A stretch of 45,167 nt of DNA, taken from positions 114,496 to 159,662 of the forward strand of contig DHXX01000010.1 of NCBI GenBank assembly GCA_002413865.1, written 5' to 3'. Positions 8,811-16,893 of the stretch are shown here, one piece after another. The notes under the pieces were generated by a model. The model made no database searches. It saw nothing but the letters and a program-made list of their open reading frames with translations, and was not told where the DNA came from. The position numbers and the translations under genes are program-made. The stretch is from Candidatus Saccharibacteria bacterium UBA5145. Its GTDB lineage: Bacteria > Patescibacteriota > Saccharimonadia > Saccharimonadales > UBA4665. Each line of letters starts with the position of its first letter. The first letter of the stretch is position 1.

Positions 8811-9679
8811 CGGTTTTTACCGCGCGCTGTTTTACGCTTGGCCGGCGCTTTACGGGATTTTGGCTTGCGCTTGCTGCGCACCGCCGGTTTGCTCGGCAGG
8901 GCCTTCATCAGCGCCGATACGCCCGCCAGATCGTCTTCTTCGGTCGTCATCGGCACACGGTAGAGGGACTTCCGGGCTGTGTCGGCGACCTGACCCAGCG
9001 CTTTCTTTTCGTCGTGGACAATGGCACCATCGTGCATGTAGACCACCCGCGTCGCGTAGCGCGTCAGTTCGGGGTTGTGCGTCACGAACAAGACGGTATT
9101 GCCGGTTTTGTGGACTTCACTGAGTAGTTCCATGACTAAGCGCGACGCGGCGCTGTCGAGGTTACCGGTCGGTTCGTCGGCGATAATCAGCTTCGGCTCG
9201 TTGACGAGGGCCCGGGCAATGGCCGCGCACTGCGCCTGTCCGCCACTGAGCTGACCCGGTAAAAAATATTCGCGGCTCTGGATACCGACGCGGTCGAGCA
9301 TATTACTGGCTTGTTTGAGCCGCTTGCCGAGGGAGACACCCTTGTAGGCGAGGGGCAGGGCGACGTTTTCTAGAGCGGTCAGGCGCGGTAATAAGTTGAA
9401 TGACTGAAAGATAAAGCCGATAGTATCCCGACGCATTTTGGCGGCTTGGTTGGGGCGGAGCTTCGCGACTTTGCGGTCATTAAACTTGTACAAACCGTGG
9501 CTCGGGCGATCGAGTAGTCCAATGACGTGCATCAGCGTGCTCTTACCGGAACCGCTCGGTCCCATCACGGCCACAAATTCGCCTTTTTCGATAATCAAAT
9601 TGACCTCATCCAACGCCAGAGTGGTGGCGTCGCCGAAGCCGTATAGTTTGCTAACATCTTGTAACTCAATTAATGCCAT
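8807..9679 (-). CDS. ABC transporter ATPase, MacB/LolD type, with basic tail
   Basis: The 290-residue ATP-binding subunit. Walker A GPSGSGKST is at residues 40-48, the Q-loop FQSF near 91, the signature LSGGQ at 144-148, Walker B LIIADEPTGNLD at 164-175 and the H-loop at His201. The signature is followed by AQCAA where most relatives have QQRVA, a small departure. After residue ~255 comes a Lys/Arg/Pro/Ala-rich tail that other LolD-like ATPases lack; it may bind lipid head groups or nucleic acid (inference). AAGG just upstream of the ATG can serve as ribosome site. Coupled to the permease gene. Confidence 0.92.
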   Translation of the reverse strand: MALIELQDVSKLYGFGDATTLALDEVNLIIEKGEFVAVMGPSGSGKSTLMHVIGLLDRPSHGLYKFNDRKVAKLRPNQAAKMRRDTIGFIFQSFNLLPRLTALENVALPLAYKGVSLGKRLKQASNMLDRVGIQSREYFLPGQLSGGQAQCAAIARALVNEPKLIIADEPTGNLDSAASRLVMELLSEVHKTGNTVLFVTHNPELTRYATRVVYMHDGAIVHDEKKALGQVADTARKSLYRVPMTTEEDDLAGVSALMKALPSKPAVRSKRKPKSRKAPAKRKTARGKNR

Positions 9680-9942
9680 GTTGCCTTAGTAGTTTAAACC
9701 GTATTTTGCAATCTCCGCAAGGTGTTTTTGTAGTAATTTCTGCCCCTGTCGCTCTATACTTCCCGGCCACGTCCGCTATAATACCCCTGAACGCTCCTTC
9801 ACAACCGTCCAACTCACAGTGGACCGCAGCTAATCCAAAACTTTAAAAGTAATCTTTTGAAGTTTTGAGAGGAGACGCATAGCCATCAGTCGAAGCTTTT
9901 GCCGCTAGGCAAAACGAGACAGTGGCGTAGGCGTCGACAAGA
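9680..9942. other. Intergenic region with hairpins upstream of ABC genes and tRNA-Ser
   Basis: No gene seen. A 13-bp stem with one mismatch (AAAACTTTAAAAG / CTTTTGAAGTTTT) lies at 9837-9866, and a TTTTGCC/GGCAAAA hairpin at about 9899-9916. TATAAT at 9777-9782 on the plus strand, with TATTAT overlapping on the minus strand, is a possible promoter; which strand is used is unclear. Confidence 0.4.
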
Positions 9943-10005
9943 GGAGGGGTCGCCTAGTGGCCTATGCCCAGAGCCACGCGCAGAAGCTTGCTTCGAGCAT
10001 GGCTC
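9943..10005 (+). pseudogene. Partial tRNA-Ser 5' copy joined to tRNA-flanking hairpin
   Basis: Positions 9943-9966 are identical to the first 24 nt of the tRNA-Ser gene at 10070-10093. The copy then diverges into a hairpin with arms GAGCCA (9971-9976) and TGGCTC (10000-10005) around a core beginning GCGCAGAAG and ending CTTCGAGCA. The same core with different but self-complementary arms occurs downstream of tRNA-Ser and tRNA-Leu. No anticodon arm or T arm follows, so this is not a functional tRNA. Confidence 0.7.
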
Positions 10006-10069
10006 GCCCGCACAGGCCAAGCCAAGATAAACTTGACTGGTCGGTGAACCTTAAAGCACACACCGATAC

Positions 10070-10157
10070 GGAGGGGTCGCCTAGTGGCCTATGGCGCACG
10101 CTTGGAAAGCGTGTTGGGCGCAAGCCCTCGAGGGTTCAAATCCCTCTCCCTCCGCCA
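10070..10157 (+). tRNA. tRNA-Ser(GGA)
   Basis: An 88-nt gene including an encoded CCA. The acceptor stem GGAGGGG pairs with TCCCTCC, the anticodon loop reads CTTGGAAA with anticodon GGA, a long variable arm (class II) is present, and the T arm is GAGGG TTCAAAT CCCTC. It reads serine UCC/UCU codons. The first 24 nt are repeated upstream at 9943 and the last 15 nt of the body downstream at 10406. Confidence 0.95.
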
Positions 10158-10420
10158 AAGAAAAGAGGCCTACTGCAAAGTAGGCCTCTTTTCTTTGCGG
10201 GAGAAGGGATCCGAACCCAGCAAGAGAGCGAAGCGAACGGAAGGGTTCGGTGGAGTGATAATTGGAGCGATAAGCGACAAGTATATGCTTAAACCCGATT
10301 CGTTCCTCCTAATAAAATTAAAGAACGAGCCGGCGTGAAGCTATATGACGCGCGCAGAAGTTTACTTCGAGCACGCCGCAGTGGCGGAGCGCAACTTCGT
10401 TGCGCAATCCCTCTCCCTCC
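10139..10420 (+). mobile_element. Candidate tRNA-flanking mini-element (tRNA-Ser copy)
   Basis: Bounded by a 15-bp direct repeat, AATCCCTCTCCCTCC, at 10139-10153 (inside the tRNA 3' end) and 10406-10420, 267 bp apart. Between them lie the terminator hairpin, then module 1 at 10206-10255, with GGGATCCGAACCC (an inverted T-arm-like piece), an AGAGAGCG...GAACGGAA centre and GGGTTCGG. Module 2 at 10331-10378 has arms CGGCGTG/CACGCCG around the GCGCAGAAG...CTTCGAGCA core. A GCGCAAC/GTTGCGC hairpin at 10390-10406 abuts the repeat. No protein is encoded. Related segments follow tRNA-Leu and tRNA-Glu. The mobile nature is inferred from the direct repeats and shared modules; local tRNA duplication and decay is the alternative. 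Confidence 0.5.
10157..10196 (+). terminator. Terminator hairpin after tRNA-Ser
   Basis: A perfect 17-bp inverted repeat (AAAGAAAAGAGGCCTAC and its complement) around a short TGCAA-containing loop, whose 3' arm holds the TCTTTTCTTT run. It begins at the last base of the tRNA CCA, so it would end the tRNA transcript. Confidence 0.85.
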
Positions 10421-10508
10421 CAAAAAGAGGACTAAGAACCTACGACTGCTCTTCTTTTGCAATTTTCCCCAAAAACCCCGATTCATCCCCGTATCAACAG
10501 GGAAGTGT

Positions 10509-10525
10509 TACAATTAAGCTAATTA
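10509..10525 (+). promoter_or_regulatory. -10 box (TACAAT) of the 10525 gene
   Basis: TACAAT at 10509-10514 lies 10 nt upstream of the ATG at 10525, predicting an untranslated leader of only a few bases. It argues against the longer in-frame start at 10345, which would begin inside the tRNA-flanking hairpin region. Confidence 0.55.
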
Positions 10526-10887
10526 TGCTCATGCTCTCATTCTTCTCATGGTGGTACGGCCCAGGCCTAATTGGACTGGTACGGACCATCCAACGGCGCA
10601 TGCAGCAATTAGCCGACATGTTTTCGGTCGCCATCCTGCTCAGAACTTTGTTTTCGCCTTGGCGGCGAATCATAACCTACCCGGGAGCGGGGCTCGAAGC
10701 GCATCTGCGGGCGATGCTCGATAATATGGTCAGCCGCGTAATCGGACTATTGGTCCGGGTCAGCGTTCTGCTGGCGGCAACCATATTATTTGTTTTGCTA
10801 GCTATCGTTAGCGCCCTACAGATTATCCTATGGCCCTTGTTGCCGTTGATTGCCATCGGCTTGATCGGGTGGGGGAGCCTAAAATGA
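10525..10887 (+). CDS. Small membrane protein coupled to Clp-like ATPase
   Basis: A 120-residue protein I cannot assign to a named family. It has an N-terminal hydrophobic stretch (about 3-20), a cytoplasmic basic/amphipathic middle (RRMQQLADMF...SPWRRI) and two closely spaced C-terminal helices (about 75-118). Its stop overlaps the next start as ATGA, so it is almost certainly co-translated with the membrane-anchored AAA+ ATPase and may be its membrane partner or adaptor (inference). Confidence 0.7.
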   Translation: MLMLSFFSWWYGPGLIGLVRTIQRRMQQLADMFSVAILLRTLFSPWRRIITYPGAGLEAHLRAMLDNMVSRVIGLLVRVSVLLAATILFVLLAIVSALQIILWPLLPLIAIGLIGWGSLK

Positions 10888-13244
10888 CGGCCCTCAACCT
10901 CCAATCCAGGCGGGCCAAAAAAGCCAGAGCCGGCCAACGGCTTGGCTCAATAAGTTACCGGGCCCTTTTTGCCGTCGCCACCGGGCTGTTAGTCGGCGGT
11001 AGCGGGCTCGTCATGACCAACCGTTCTGTCGGCTACGCGCTGGCGGGTCTGGGCCTTATCAGTTACATGCTCACCTTGTGGATCAGTGGCGACCTCCTGG
11101 TCGTGGCACCGACCGGCCCGACGCTCGACGATATGATTGACGTCGCGGTGCTGCAGCGACTGCGCCCCAATCAGACGCTGAGCCCGCAGACAGTCTGGCA
11201 AGCGTTGCAATCTCATTGGCAGGTCGTGTTTTTTACGAACCACTTACTGATACCGGGCGATTTGATCCAGCAGCAATTATCAACCGACGAAGCCGCACTC
11301 GCGGCCGTGTGGGAGGCCGCCACTGCCAACGCTGCCAAAACGGGCGAGAAGACGATTGAGCCCGGTCATATCGCCGCGGCATTACTGGCAACCTCGCCGG
11401 CAGTGACAGTCTTACTCAGCCAATTAAAGCATTCGCCTAAGGATGTCGACGCCATTGCGCAGTGGTTGAGCCGTGATCTGCAACAAATGCGCCGACGGCG
11501 GCAGAGTTTTGGCGGCATTGGTCGCGATTGGGCCAGCGGTTTTACGCCGCGCTTGAACCAGTTCGGGCACAACGTCAGCCAAGCCATCGAACGCCACGGC
11601 GTGCACTTTGGGTCGTTGGTCGACAGTCAGGGCGTTAACGCTATCAAACAAGCCTTTAGCCAAGGAGTTGGGGCAGTGGCGCTGATTGGCGACGCCGGCG
11701 TCGGCAAAACCAGCCACGCCTACGCTCTGGCCCAAAATTTGCTGGCCGAGACGAAAGACCGCAACCTCGAACACAAGCAAATTATCAGCCTTAACCCTTC
11801 GAACATTATTTCGGCCGCCCAGCACCCCGGCGACCTCGAATACATCGTGACGCTACTAATGAACGAAGCCGCCCACGCCGGCAACATCATTTTATTCCTG
11901 GATGATGCCCAGCTGTTCTTCGAGAACGGTCCGGGTTCGTTTAACGCCACCCAAATATTGCTTCCCGTACTGCAAGCGCGCTCCGTTCAATTTGTCTTGG
12001 CGATAACTCCCAATGACTACCAAAAGCTGCGCGCGACTAATCCGGCCTTTGCCGGCCAGCTGACGCCAGTAGTGTTGCGGGAACCAGATGAGGCGGCGGT
12101 GTTGGACGCCCTGACGGGAGCCGCGACAAACTTCGAAATCCGCCAAAAAGTGCTAATCGCCTACGAGGCGCTCCAGGAAGCTTACCGTTTGAGCGGTCGT
12201 TACGAACAAGACCAGGCCTATCCTGGCAAAGCGATCAGCTTGCTCGAGAATTCGCTGACTCACGCCCGCGACGGGGTCGTCAGCGCCGCGTCAGTCCAAG
12301 CCGCTATCGAACAAACCAAAGGCGTCAAAGTTGGCGATGCCGGATTGGCCGAAGCCGACCAACTGCTCAACCTAGAAGACGCCATCCACCTGCGGATGAT
12401 CAATCAGACCAGGGCCGTGTCGGTCGTCGCCAATGCCCTGCGGCGCGCTAGGGCGGGGGTCAGCAGCCCAAATCGACCGATTGGCAGCTTTTTGTTCTTG
12501 GGACCGACCGGTGTCGGCAAAACCGAACTCGCCAAATCCATCGCGGCAACCTATTTTAACGACGAAGCGAACATGATTCGGCTCGACATGAGCGAATACC
12601 AGCAAGCCAGCGACGTGGCGCGGCTGCTGAGCGGCGGCGAGAACGAAGCCAACGGCTTACTGTTGCAGATTCGCCGCCAGCCCTTTAGCGTCGTGCTGCT
12701 GGACGAGGTCGAAAAGGCCCATCCGAATATCCTCAACCTGCTGTTGCAACTCCTCGACGAGGGCCAGCTGACCGACGTCAATGGTCGAGCCGTTTCGTTC
12801 AAAGACGCCGTTGTCATTGCCACCAGCAACGCCGGCGCCGACACCATCCGTCAGCGTATCGAGGCCGGCGAATCGCTCGAGACGTTTGAACGGCAGTTTA
12901 CCGACGAGTTGATTGCCAGCGGCCAATTCCGACCCGAGCTCCTCAACCGTTTCGACGAAATTGTCTTATTCCGGCCGCTCAAACCCGAAGAGCTCGGCCA
13001 AGTCGTCCGCTTAATGCTGGCAGGCATCAATCAAACACTGACACTAAAGAACATCAGCGTCGAGTTGACTGATGCGGCGGTTCAAAAAATTGTCGCCGTT
13101 GGCAACGACCCACGCCTCGGGGCCCGACCAATCCGCCGCGCCCTGCAACGCGCCGTAGAAGATACCATCGCTCAAAAAATTCTCCGCGGCGAGGTCAATC
13201 CCGGCGACAACGTCAAACTCGACGCTCCGGACTTGACGCTTTAA
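10884..13244 (+). CDS. Membrane-anchored ClpB/ClpC-like AAA+ ATPase
   Basis: A 786-residue protein with two predicted membrane helices near residues 28-75, a degenerate Clp-N-like region, and two AAA+ domains. D1 has Walker A GDAGVGKT at 269-276 but a Walker B ending DD (LFLDDAQ, about 337-343). D2 has GPTGVGKT at 540-547 and VVLLDEVEKAH near 603-613, plus the Clp C-terminal small domain (DPRLGARPIRRALQR). Missing are the D2 GYVG-containing pore loop, where MSEYQQASDVARLLSGGENE stands instead, the D1 KYRGEFEER loop, and an IGF/VGF ClpP-docking tripeptide. Likely a Clp-family remodeller at the membrane that does not feed ClpP. I use the ATG at 10884, coupled to the upstream gene, rather than the longer frame from 10830. 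Confidence 0.85.
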   Translation: MTALNLQSRRAKKARAGQRLGSISYRALFAVATGLLVGGSGLVMTNRSVGYALAGLGLISYMLTLWISGDLLVVAPTGPTLDDMIDVAVLQRLRPNQTLSPQTVWQALQSHWQVVFFTNHLLIPGDLIQQQLSTDEAALAAVWEAATANAAKTGEKTIEPGHIAAALLATSPAVTVLLSQLKHSPKDVDAIAQWLSRDLQQMRRRRQSFGGIGRDWASGFTPRLNQFGHNVSQAIERHGVHFGSLVDSQGVNAIKQAFSQGVGAVALIGDAGVGKTSHAYALAQNLLAETKDRNLEHKQIISLNPSNIISAAQHPGDLEYIVTLLMNEAAHAGNIILFLDDAQLFFENGPGSFNATQILLPVLQARSVQFVLAITPNDYQKLRATNPAFAGQLTPVVLREPDEAAVLDALTGAATNFEIRQKVLIAYEALQEAYRLSGRYEQDQAYPGKAISLLENSLTHARDGVVSAASVQAAIEQTKGVKVGDAGLAEADQLLNLEDAIHLRMINQTRAVSVVANALRRARAGVSSPNRPIGSFLFLGPTGVGKTELAKSIAATYFNDEANMIRLDMSEYQQASDVARLLSGGENEANGLLLQIRRQPFSVVLLDEVEKAHPNILNLLLQLLDEGQLTDVNGRAVSFKDAVVIATSNAGADTIRQRIEAGESLETFERQFTDELIASGQFRPELLNRFDEIVLFRPLKPEELGQVVRLMLAGINQTLTLKNISVELTDAAVQKIVAVGNDPRLGARPIRRALQRAVEDTIAQKILRGEVNPGDNVKLDAPDLTL

Positions 13245-13383
13245 TCGCGGCCGGATCAGCCGTCGTAGAAGGGTAGTAGCCGCTTATTGAGCCGACGTAG
13301 TAGTGCTACTGCAGGATGTAAAAAATAGTACACACAAGAATATTTTTATGGTTTAGCATATTTAGGGTAGAGGGAGGAGAGTT

Positions 13384-14067
13384 ATGCCAAAAAAAGAATC
13401 GCCCCCAGTTACAGCCACGCTAGCTAGCGTCTTACAAAAGCGTAAGCAAAAAGCCGCCGCCTACGACGTTTTGCCCACCAAACTAGAGGGAATTTCCCTC
13501 CGTGTCGAGGCCGGTGAAAAACCGCAGGTTCTTAAAAGGGCTCTCGGAAAACTCGCCATAGCAGCTACCGAGTACGCCGAGCGCAAAGCCGAGCTTAGCG
13601 CACTTGCTGACCAGCAAAAACAGCCCGAAAAAGAAATTAAAGATCTGGCCCAAGCCCACGAAGGTTTACGCGGGATTCAATCGGATCGGGATAACTTTAA
13701 ACTCAATGTCTTCCCCAAACACAGCATTACGTGGAACGTCGATAAGTTAAAAGAGTCGCTCGGCCTAGCCTACGATTCGGTAGTTAGAGAAGAATTGGAC
13801 GTGTCGATTATCATTCCTAACGGCTTTCCCACCAAGAAAGGGCCGTTGACGAGTGAGCTCTTACAGGAAGCCCTCATCAAAGGCCTGGTCGGCCTCGGCC
13901 TGCCCAAAGAACAGTTGGCAATGATCGTCGACCCGCAAGTTGTCGCCAACATTGACGAAGCAAAATTGGGCGAGCTTGTCACCGATGGTCGCATCAACTT
14001 ACTAGAAGGCACTGGGGAGGTCACCGAGACTTGGGCCATAACCGTCGATCCACTGCGTAAGCCCTAA
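13384..14067 (+). CDS. Hypothetical cytoplasmic protein
   Basis: A 227-residue protein with no membrane segment or signal peptide; I recognise no family. The N-terminal 120 residues are charged and helical with coiled-coil character (KLAIAATEYAERKAELSALADQQKQPEKEIKDL). The C-terminal half looks like a mixed alpha/beta domain (WAITVDP near the end). A strong GGAGGAGAG ribosome site sits just before the ATG, unlike the many leaderless genes nearby, so efficient leadered translation is likely. It converges with pyrH. Confidence 0.75.
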   Translation: MPKKESPPVTATLASVLQKRKQKAAAYDVLPTKLEGISLRVEAGEKPQVLKRALGKLAIAATEYAERKAELSALADQQKQPEKEIKDLAQAHEGLRGIQSDRDNFKLNVFPKHSITWNVDKLKESLGLAYDSVVREELDVSIIIPNGFPTKKGPLTSELLQEALIKGLVGLGLPKEQLAMIVDPQVVANIDEAKLGELVTDGRINLLEGTGEVTETWAITVDPLRKP

Positions 14068-14123
14068 ACCAATCGCAAAAGTTCATATCTTAACAGTCTA
14101 CTGGGCGTCTCTACCGTTGGCAG

Positions 14124-14843
14124 TCAGTCGCCAATAGTAGTACCGACGGGTTGCCTGAGCGCCGCCTGGCGAATATTGTCGGTTTTAGTGGCGTTGAAGA
14201 CGATGATGGGCAAGTGGTGCTCGAGCGCCAGGCCCATAGCGGCCTTATCCATAATTTTGATATCATCGTCGGCCACGGCCTGCTGAAAAGACATCTGGTC
14301 AATCTTGGTGGCGTCGGGGAACTGCTCCGGATCTTTATCATAAACGCCGTCGACTTTGGTGGCCTTGAGGACGACTTGGCAGTCGAGTTCGAGGGCGAGC
14401 GAAACGGCCGCCGTGTCGGTCGTCAGGTAGGGTCGGCCGATGCCGCCCGCCACGACGACGACGCGGCCTTTTTGCAAATGGCTGATCGCCCGGCGGTGCG
14501 TAAACTGGTCGGCGATTTGGTCGGCTTTGATGGACGTAACCACCCGTGTCGGCACTTCAGCCGTATTGAAAATATCGACCAAGGCCAAACCGTTCATCAT
14601 CGTCGCCAGCATACCAATGTTGTCGGCCGTCACCCGCTGAATGCTGTGGCCGGCCAACTGGGCGCCGCGGGCGTAATTACCGCCGCCGACCATAATCACG
14701 ACTTGGATACCACTGGTGACGACTTTTTTGACCTCACCGGCCAGCCAGGCACCAAATTCGACATCGATACCATTATCGAATTTACCAGCTAGTTGTTCGC
14801 CAGAAAGCTTAAGTAAAACGCGCGTGTACGGTTCGGTGTCCAT
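14124..14843 (-). CDS. pyrH: UMP kinase
   Basis: Phosphorylates UMP to UDP; bacterial hexameric amino-acid-kinase-fold enzyme. At 239 residues it is full length, with LLKLSGEQL near 10-18, the GGGNYARGAQ motif near 52-61, TDTAAVSLALEL near 143-154 and KATKVDGVYDKDP near 160-172. TACACT on the minus strand ends 10 nt upstream of the ATG, giving a predicted leader of about 3 nt. In many bacteria pyrH sits between tsf and frr; here it stands alone, convergent with the gene at 13384. Confidence 0.95.
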   Translation of the reverse strand: MDTEPYTRVLLKLSGEQLAGKFDNGIDVEFGAWLAGEVKKVVTSGIQVVIMVGGGNYARGAQLAGHSIQRVTADNIGMLATMMNGLALVDIFNTAEVPTRVVTSIKADQIADQFTHRRAISHLQKGRVVVVAGGIGRPYLTTDTAAVSLALELDCQVVLKATKVDGVYDKDPEQFPDATKIDQMSFQQAVADDDIKIMDKAAMGLALEHHLPIIVFNATKTDNIRQAALRQPVGTTIGD

Positions 14844-14853
14844 CTAGGTACCT

Positions 14854-14859
14854 AGTGTA
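14854..14859 (-). promoter_or_regulatory. -10 box (TACACT) of pyrH
   Basis: A minus-strand TACACT, 10 nt before the ATG at 14843. No Shine-Dalgarno lies between. Confidence 0.5.
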
Positions 14860-15002
14860 GCAAACAATCCATAAGTGTTGTAGCCCTAAACCGATTGAAC
14901 GTCTCCCCGCTGGTCAACTTAGGTAGTTTATAACTATTCTCTCGGATTGTATGAGGAGGTGTGTAACTTCTTTTTAGGGTATTACGATTGCCACGGGCAG
15001 GT

Positions 15003-15016
15003 TATAATTTATTGCA
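15003..15016 (+). promoter_or_regulatory. -10 box and leaderless start of exonuclease III gene
   Basis: Consensus TATAAT at 15003-15008 followed after 7 nt by the ATG at 15016. This fixes the start 69 bases downstream of the longest open frame. Confidence 0.7.
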
Positions 15017-15816
15017 TGATTAAAATTTATTCATGGAACGTCAACGGTATCCGCGCCGTCGTCAAAAAAGGGCTGTGGCAGCCGTTCATCGAGGCTGAGC
15101 AGCCGGATATTCTCTGCTTACAAGAGATTAAAGCCAAGCCGGAGCAGATTGACCTGCCGCTCGGTGACTACAGCGCGTTTTGGTACTCGGCCGAAAAACC
15201 GGGTTATTCCGGCACGGCTATCCTGAGCAAGGTCGAGCCGGCCCAAGTCATCAACGGCTTTCCCAAAGACATCATCGACAGATTCAACGTGACCGGTGAT
15301 ACCTACGGCGACCCCAACCTCGAAGGCCGGGTCATGGCTGCCGAATTTGAAAAATTTTGGCTAGTGACGGTCTATACGCCTAACGCTAAGGACGATCTGA
15401 GCCGTATCCCGCTGCGTTTCAAGCATTGGGACCCGGCCTTTTTGGCTTACTGCCAACAACTCGAGACCACCAAGCCGGTAGTGTTCTGCGGTGACCTCAA
15501 CGTCGCCCACACCGAAGACGACCTGGCCAACCCCAAGCCAAATCGCGGCAAAAAAGGCTTTACCGACGAAGAACGCGGCGGTTTCCAGGCATTTATCGAC
15601 GGCTGTTTCGTTGACACGCTCCGCTTGTTCAAACAGGGCAACGGCTACTACAGTTGGTGGAGCCACTTTGCCCGCGCCCGAGAACGCAACGTCGGCTGGC
15701 GGATCGATTACTTTTTAGTCTCGAGTAGCCTGAAAAATAAGGTCAAAGACGCCGCAATTCACGCTGATGTATTTGGCTCCGACCACTGCCCGATTAGTGT
15801 CAGCCTCGATGTCTAA
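15016..15816 (+). CDS. xth: Exodeoxyribonuclease III (AP endonuclease)
   Basis: Cleaves abasic sites and trims 3' ends in base excision repair. The 266-residue protein begins MIKIYSWNVNGIRA, the canonical ExoIII N-terminus, supporting the leaderless start. Catalytic residues are visible: Glu in LQEIKAK (about 37), the YTPNAK region, Asp160/Asn162 in GDLNVAH, and Asp256/His257 in SDHCPI. It belongs to the Neisseria Exo/ExoA-like ExoIII branch. A normal length and complete active site suggest full activity. Confidence 0.95.
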   Translation: MIKIYSWNVNGIRAVVKKGLWQPFIEAEQPDILCLQEIKAKPEQIDLPLGDYSAFWYSAEKPGYSGTAILSKVEPAQVINGFPKDIIDRFNVTGDTYGDPNLEGRVMAAEFEKFWLVTVYTPNAKDDLSRIPLRFKHWDPAFLAYCQQLETTKPVVFCGDLNVAHTEDDLANPKPNRGKKGFTDEERGGFQAFIDGCFVDTLRLFKQGNGYYSWWSHFARARERNVGWRIDYFLVSSSLKNKVKDAAIHADVFGSDHCPISVSLDV

Positions 15817-15920
15817 ATAACCTCGTTAGAATTATTGCCTAATTGACCGCCAGCCGGCTCGGCGCTCCAGTTGGCAAGGTTTACACTTAACCTAAAGTTT
15901 CCTTGCGCAAGTCAGACTGC

Positions 15921-15970
15921 TACACTAAGTCGACATGACAGCAATTGGAACGAAACGGAGACTATCGTGA
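15921..15970 (+). promoter_or_regulatory. Leaderless mini-ORF ahead of the hydrolase gene
   Basis: TACACT at 15921-15926 is followed after 8 nt by ATG at 15935, opening an 11-codon ORF (MTAIGTKRRLS) whose TGA at 15968-15970 overlaps the GTG start of the hydrolase (GTGA). The mini-ORF also contains the GGAG ribosome site of that gene. The design suggests translational coupling from a leaderless leader peptide. Confidence 0.5.
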
Positions 15971-16893
15971 CACCCGATAAATACACTCTCAGCGAATCAG
16001 TACTTGACGTCGGCGACGGCCACCAACTCTACGTGCAAGACTGGGGCAACCAAGCAGCCATGAAGCCTATCGTTTTCTTGCACGGTGGGCCGGGGGGTTC
16101 GACTAGGGACAGTCACAAAGCGAGCTTTGATCCGACGGAGCAGCGCGTTATCTTTTTTGACCAGCGCGGTTGCGGCCGTAGCCTGCCACTCGGCTCGCTC
16201 GACCACAACACGACCGACGACTTGGTCGAAGATATCGAAAAAATCGCCCGACACTTAAATCTGGAAACATTTATCGTGAATGGTGGCTCATGGGGGTCCT
16301 GTCTGGCCCTGGCTTACGGCCTGGCGCACCCGGAACGGGTCGCGGCTTTAGTGCTGCGCGGCATCTTCACGGGCTCTCGTAGCGAAATCGATTGGACTGA
16401 TTCGGGAGAATTCCAAACGTTCTTCCCGGATGTCTGGGATCAGTACCTAGCGGCGACGCCGCTCGAGTATCGTGACGCACCAAGTAAATATCACTTTGAA
16501 CGGATCGCCGGTGCTGACGCTGACGCCGCCAAACAATCGGCCTATGCCTACCAACGCCTCGAGGGTTCGATCAGCAAACTCGACGACCGCTTTACGCCGG
16601 AGCCATTCGAGACTTATGACCCGACGAGTATACGAATCGAGACCCACTATCTCCAGCACGGCTGTTTTATGCCCGACAACTACATTCTAGACAACGCGGC
16701 CCGCTTAACCATGCCAGTCTGGCTGGTTCAAGGCCGTTACGACATGGTCTGCCCGCCGATTGCCGCTTATAAGCTCCACAAAGCGCTGCCCAACGGCCAA
16801 CTGGTGTGGACGATTAACGGGCACCGAGCCGAACACGAAGCGGCCACCATACTCAAGCTAGTGCTCCAACAAATCGGCGCGGGCCAGGCGTGA
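15967..16893 (+). CDS. pip: Proline iminopeptidase-like alpha/beta hydrolase
   Basis: A 308-residue peptidase S33 family member that would release N-terminal proline from peptides. The oxyanion HGGPGG is at residues 39-44, the nucleophile Ser108 in GGSWGS, Asp259 in GRYDMVCP and His286 in NGHRAEHE. I use GTG 15967, which has GGAG 8 nt upstream and matches the usual family length; the longest frame from 15871 adds 32 unlike residues. It overlaps the next gene as GTGA. Peptide scavenging would suit a host-dependent organism. Confidence 0.88.
   Translation: MTPDKYTLSESVLDVGDGHQLYVQDWGNQAAMKPIVFLHGGPGGSTRDSHKASFDPTEQRVIFFDQRGCGRSLPLGSLDHNTTDDLVEDIEKIARHLNLETFIVNGGSWGSCLALAYGLAHPERVAALVLRGIFTGSRSEIDWTDSGEFQTFFPDVWDQYLAATPLEYRDAPSKYHFERIAGADADAAKQSAYAYQRLEGSISKLDDRFTPEPFETYDPTSIRIETHYLQHGCFMPDNYILDNAARLTMPVWLVQGRYDMVCPPIAAYKLHKALPNGQLVWTINGHRAEHEAATILKLVLQQIGAGQA

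Noticed and set aside
9957..10338. Open frames crossing tRNA-Ser and its flanks
   Set aside because: They translate through the tRNA gene and terminator; products are low-quality and lack start signals.
10345..10524. Extended N-terminus for the small membrane protein at 10525
   Set aside because: It would start within the tRNA-flanking hairpin and cross the 3' repeat of tRNA-Ser; the -10 box at 10509 places the start at 10525.
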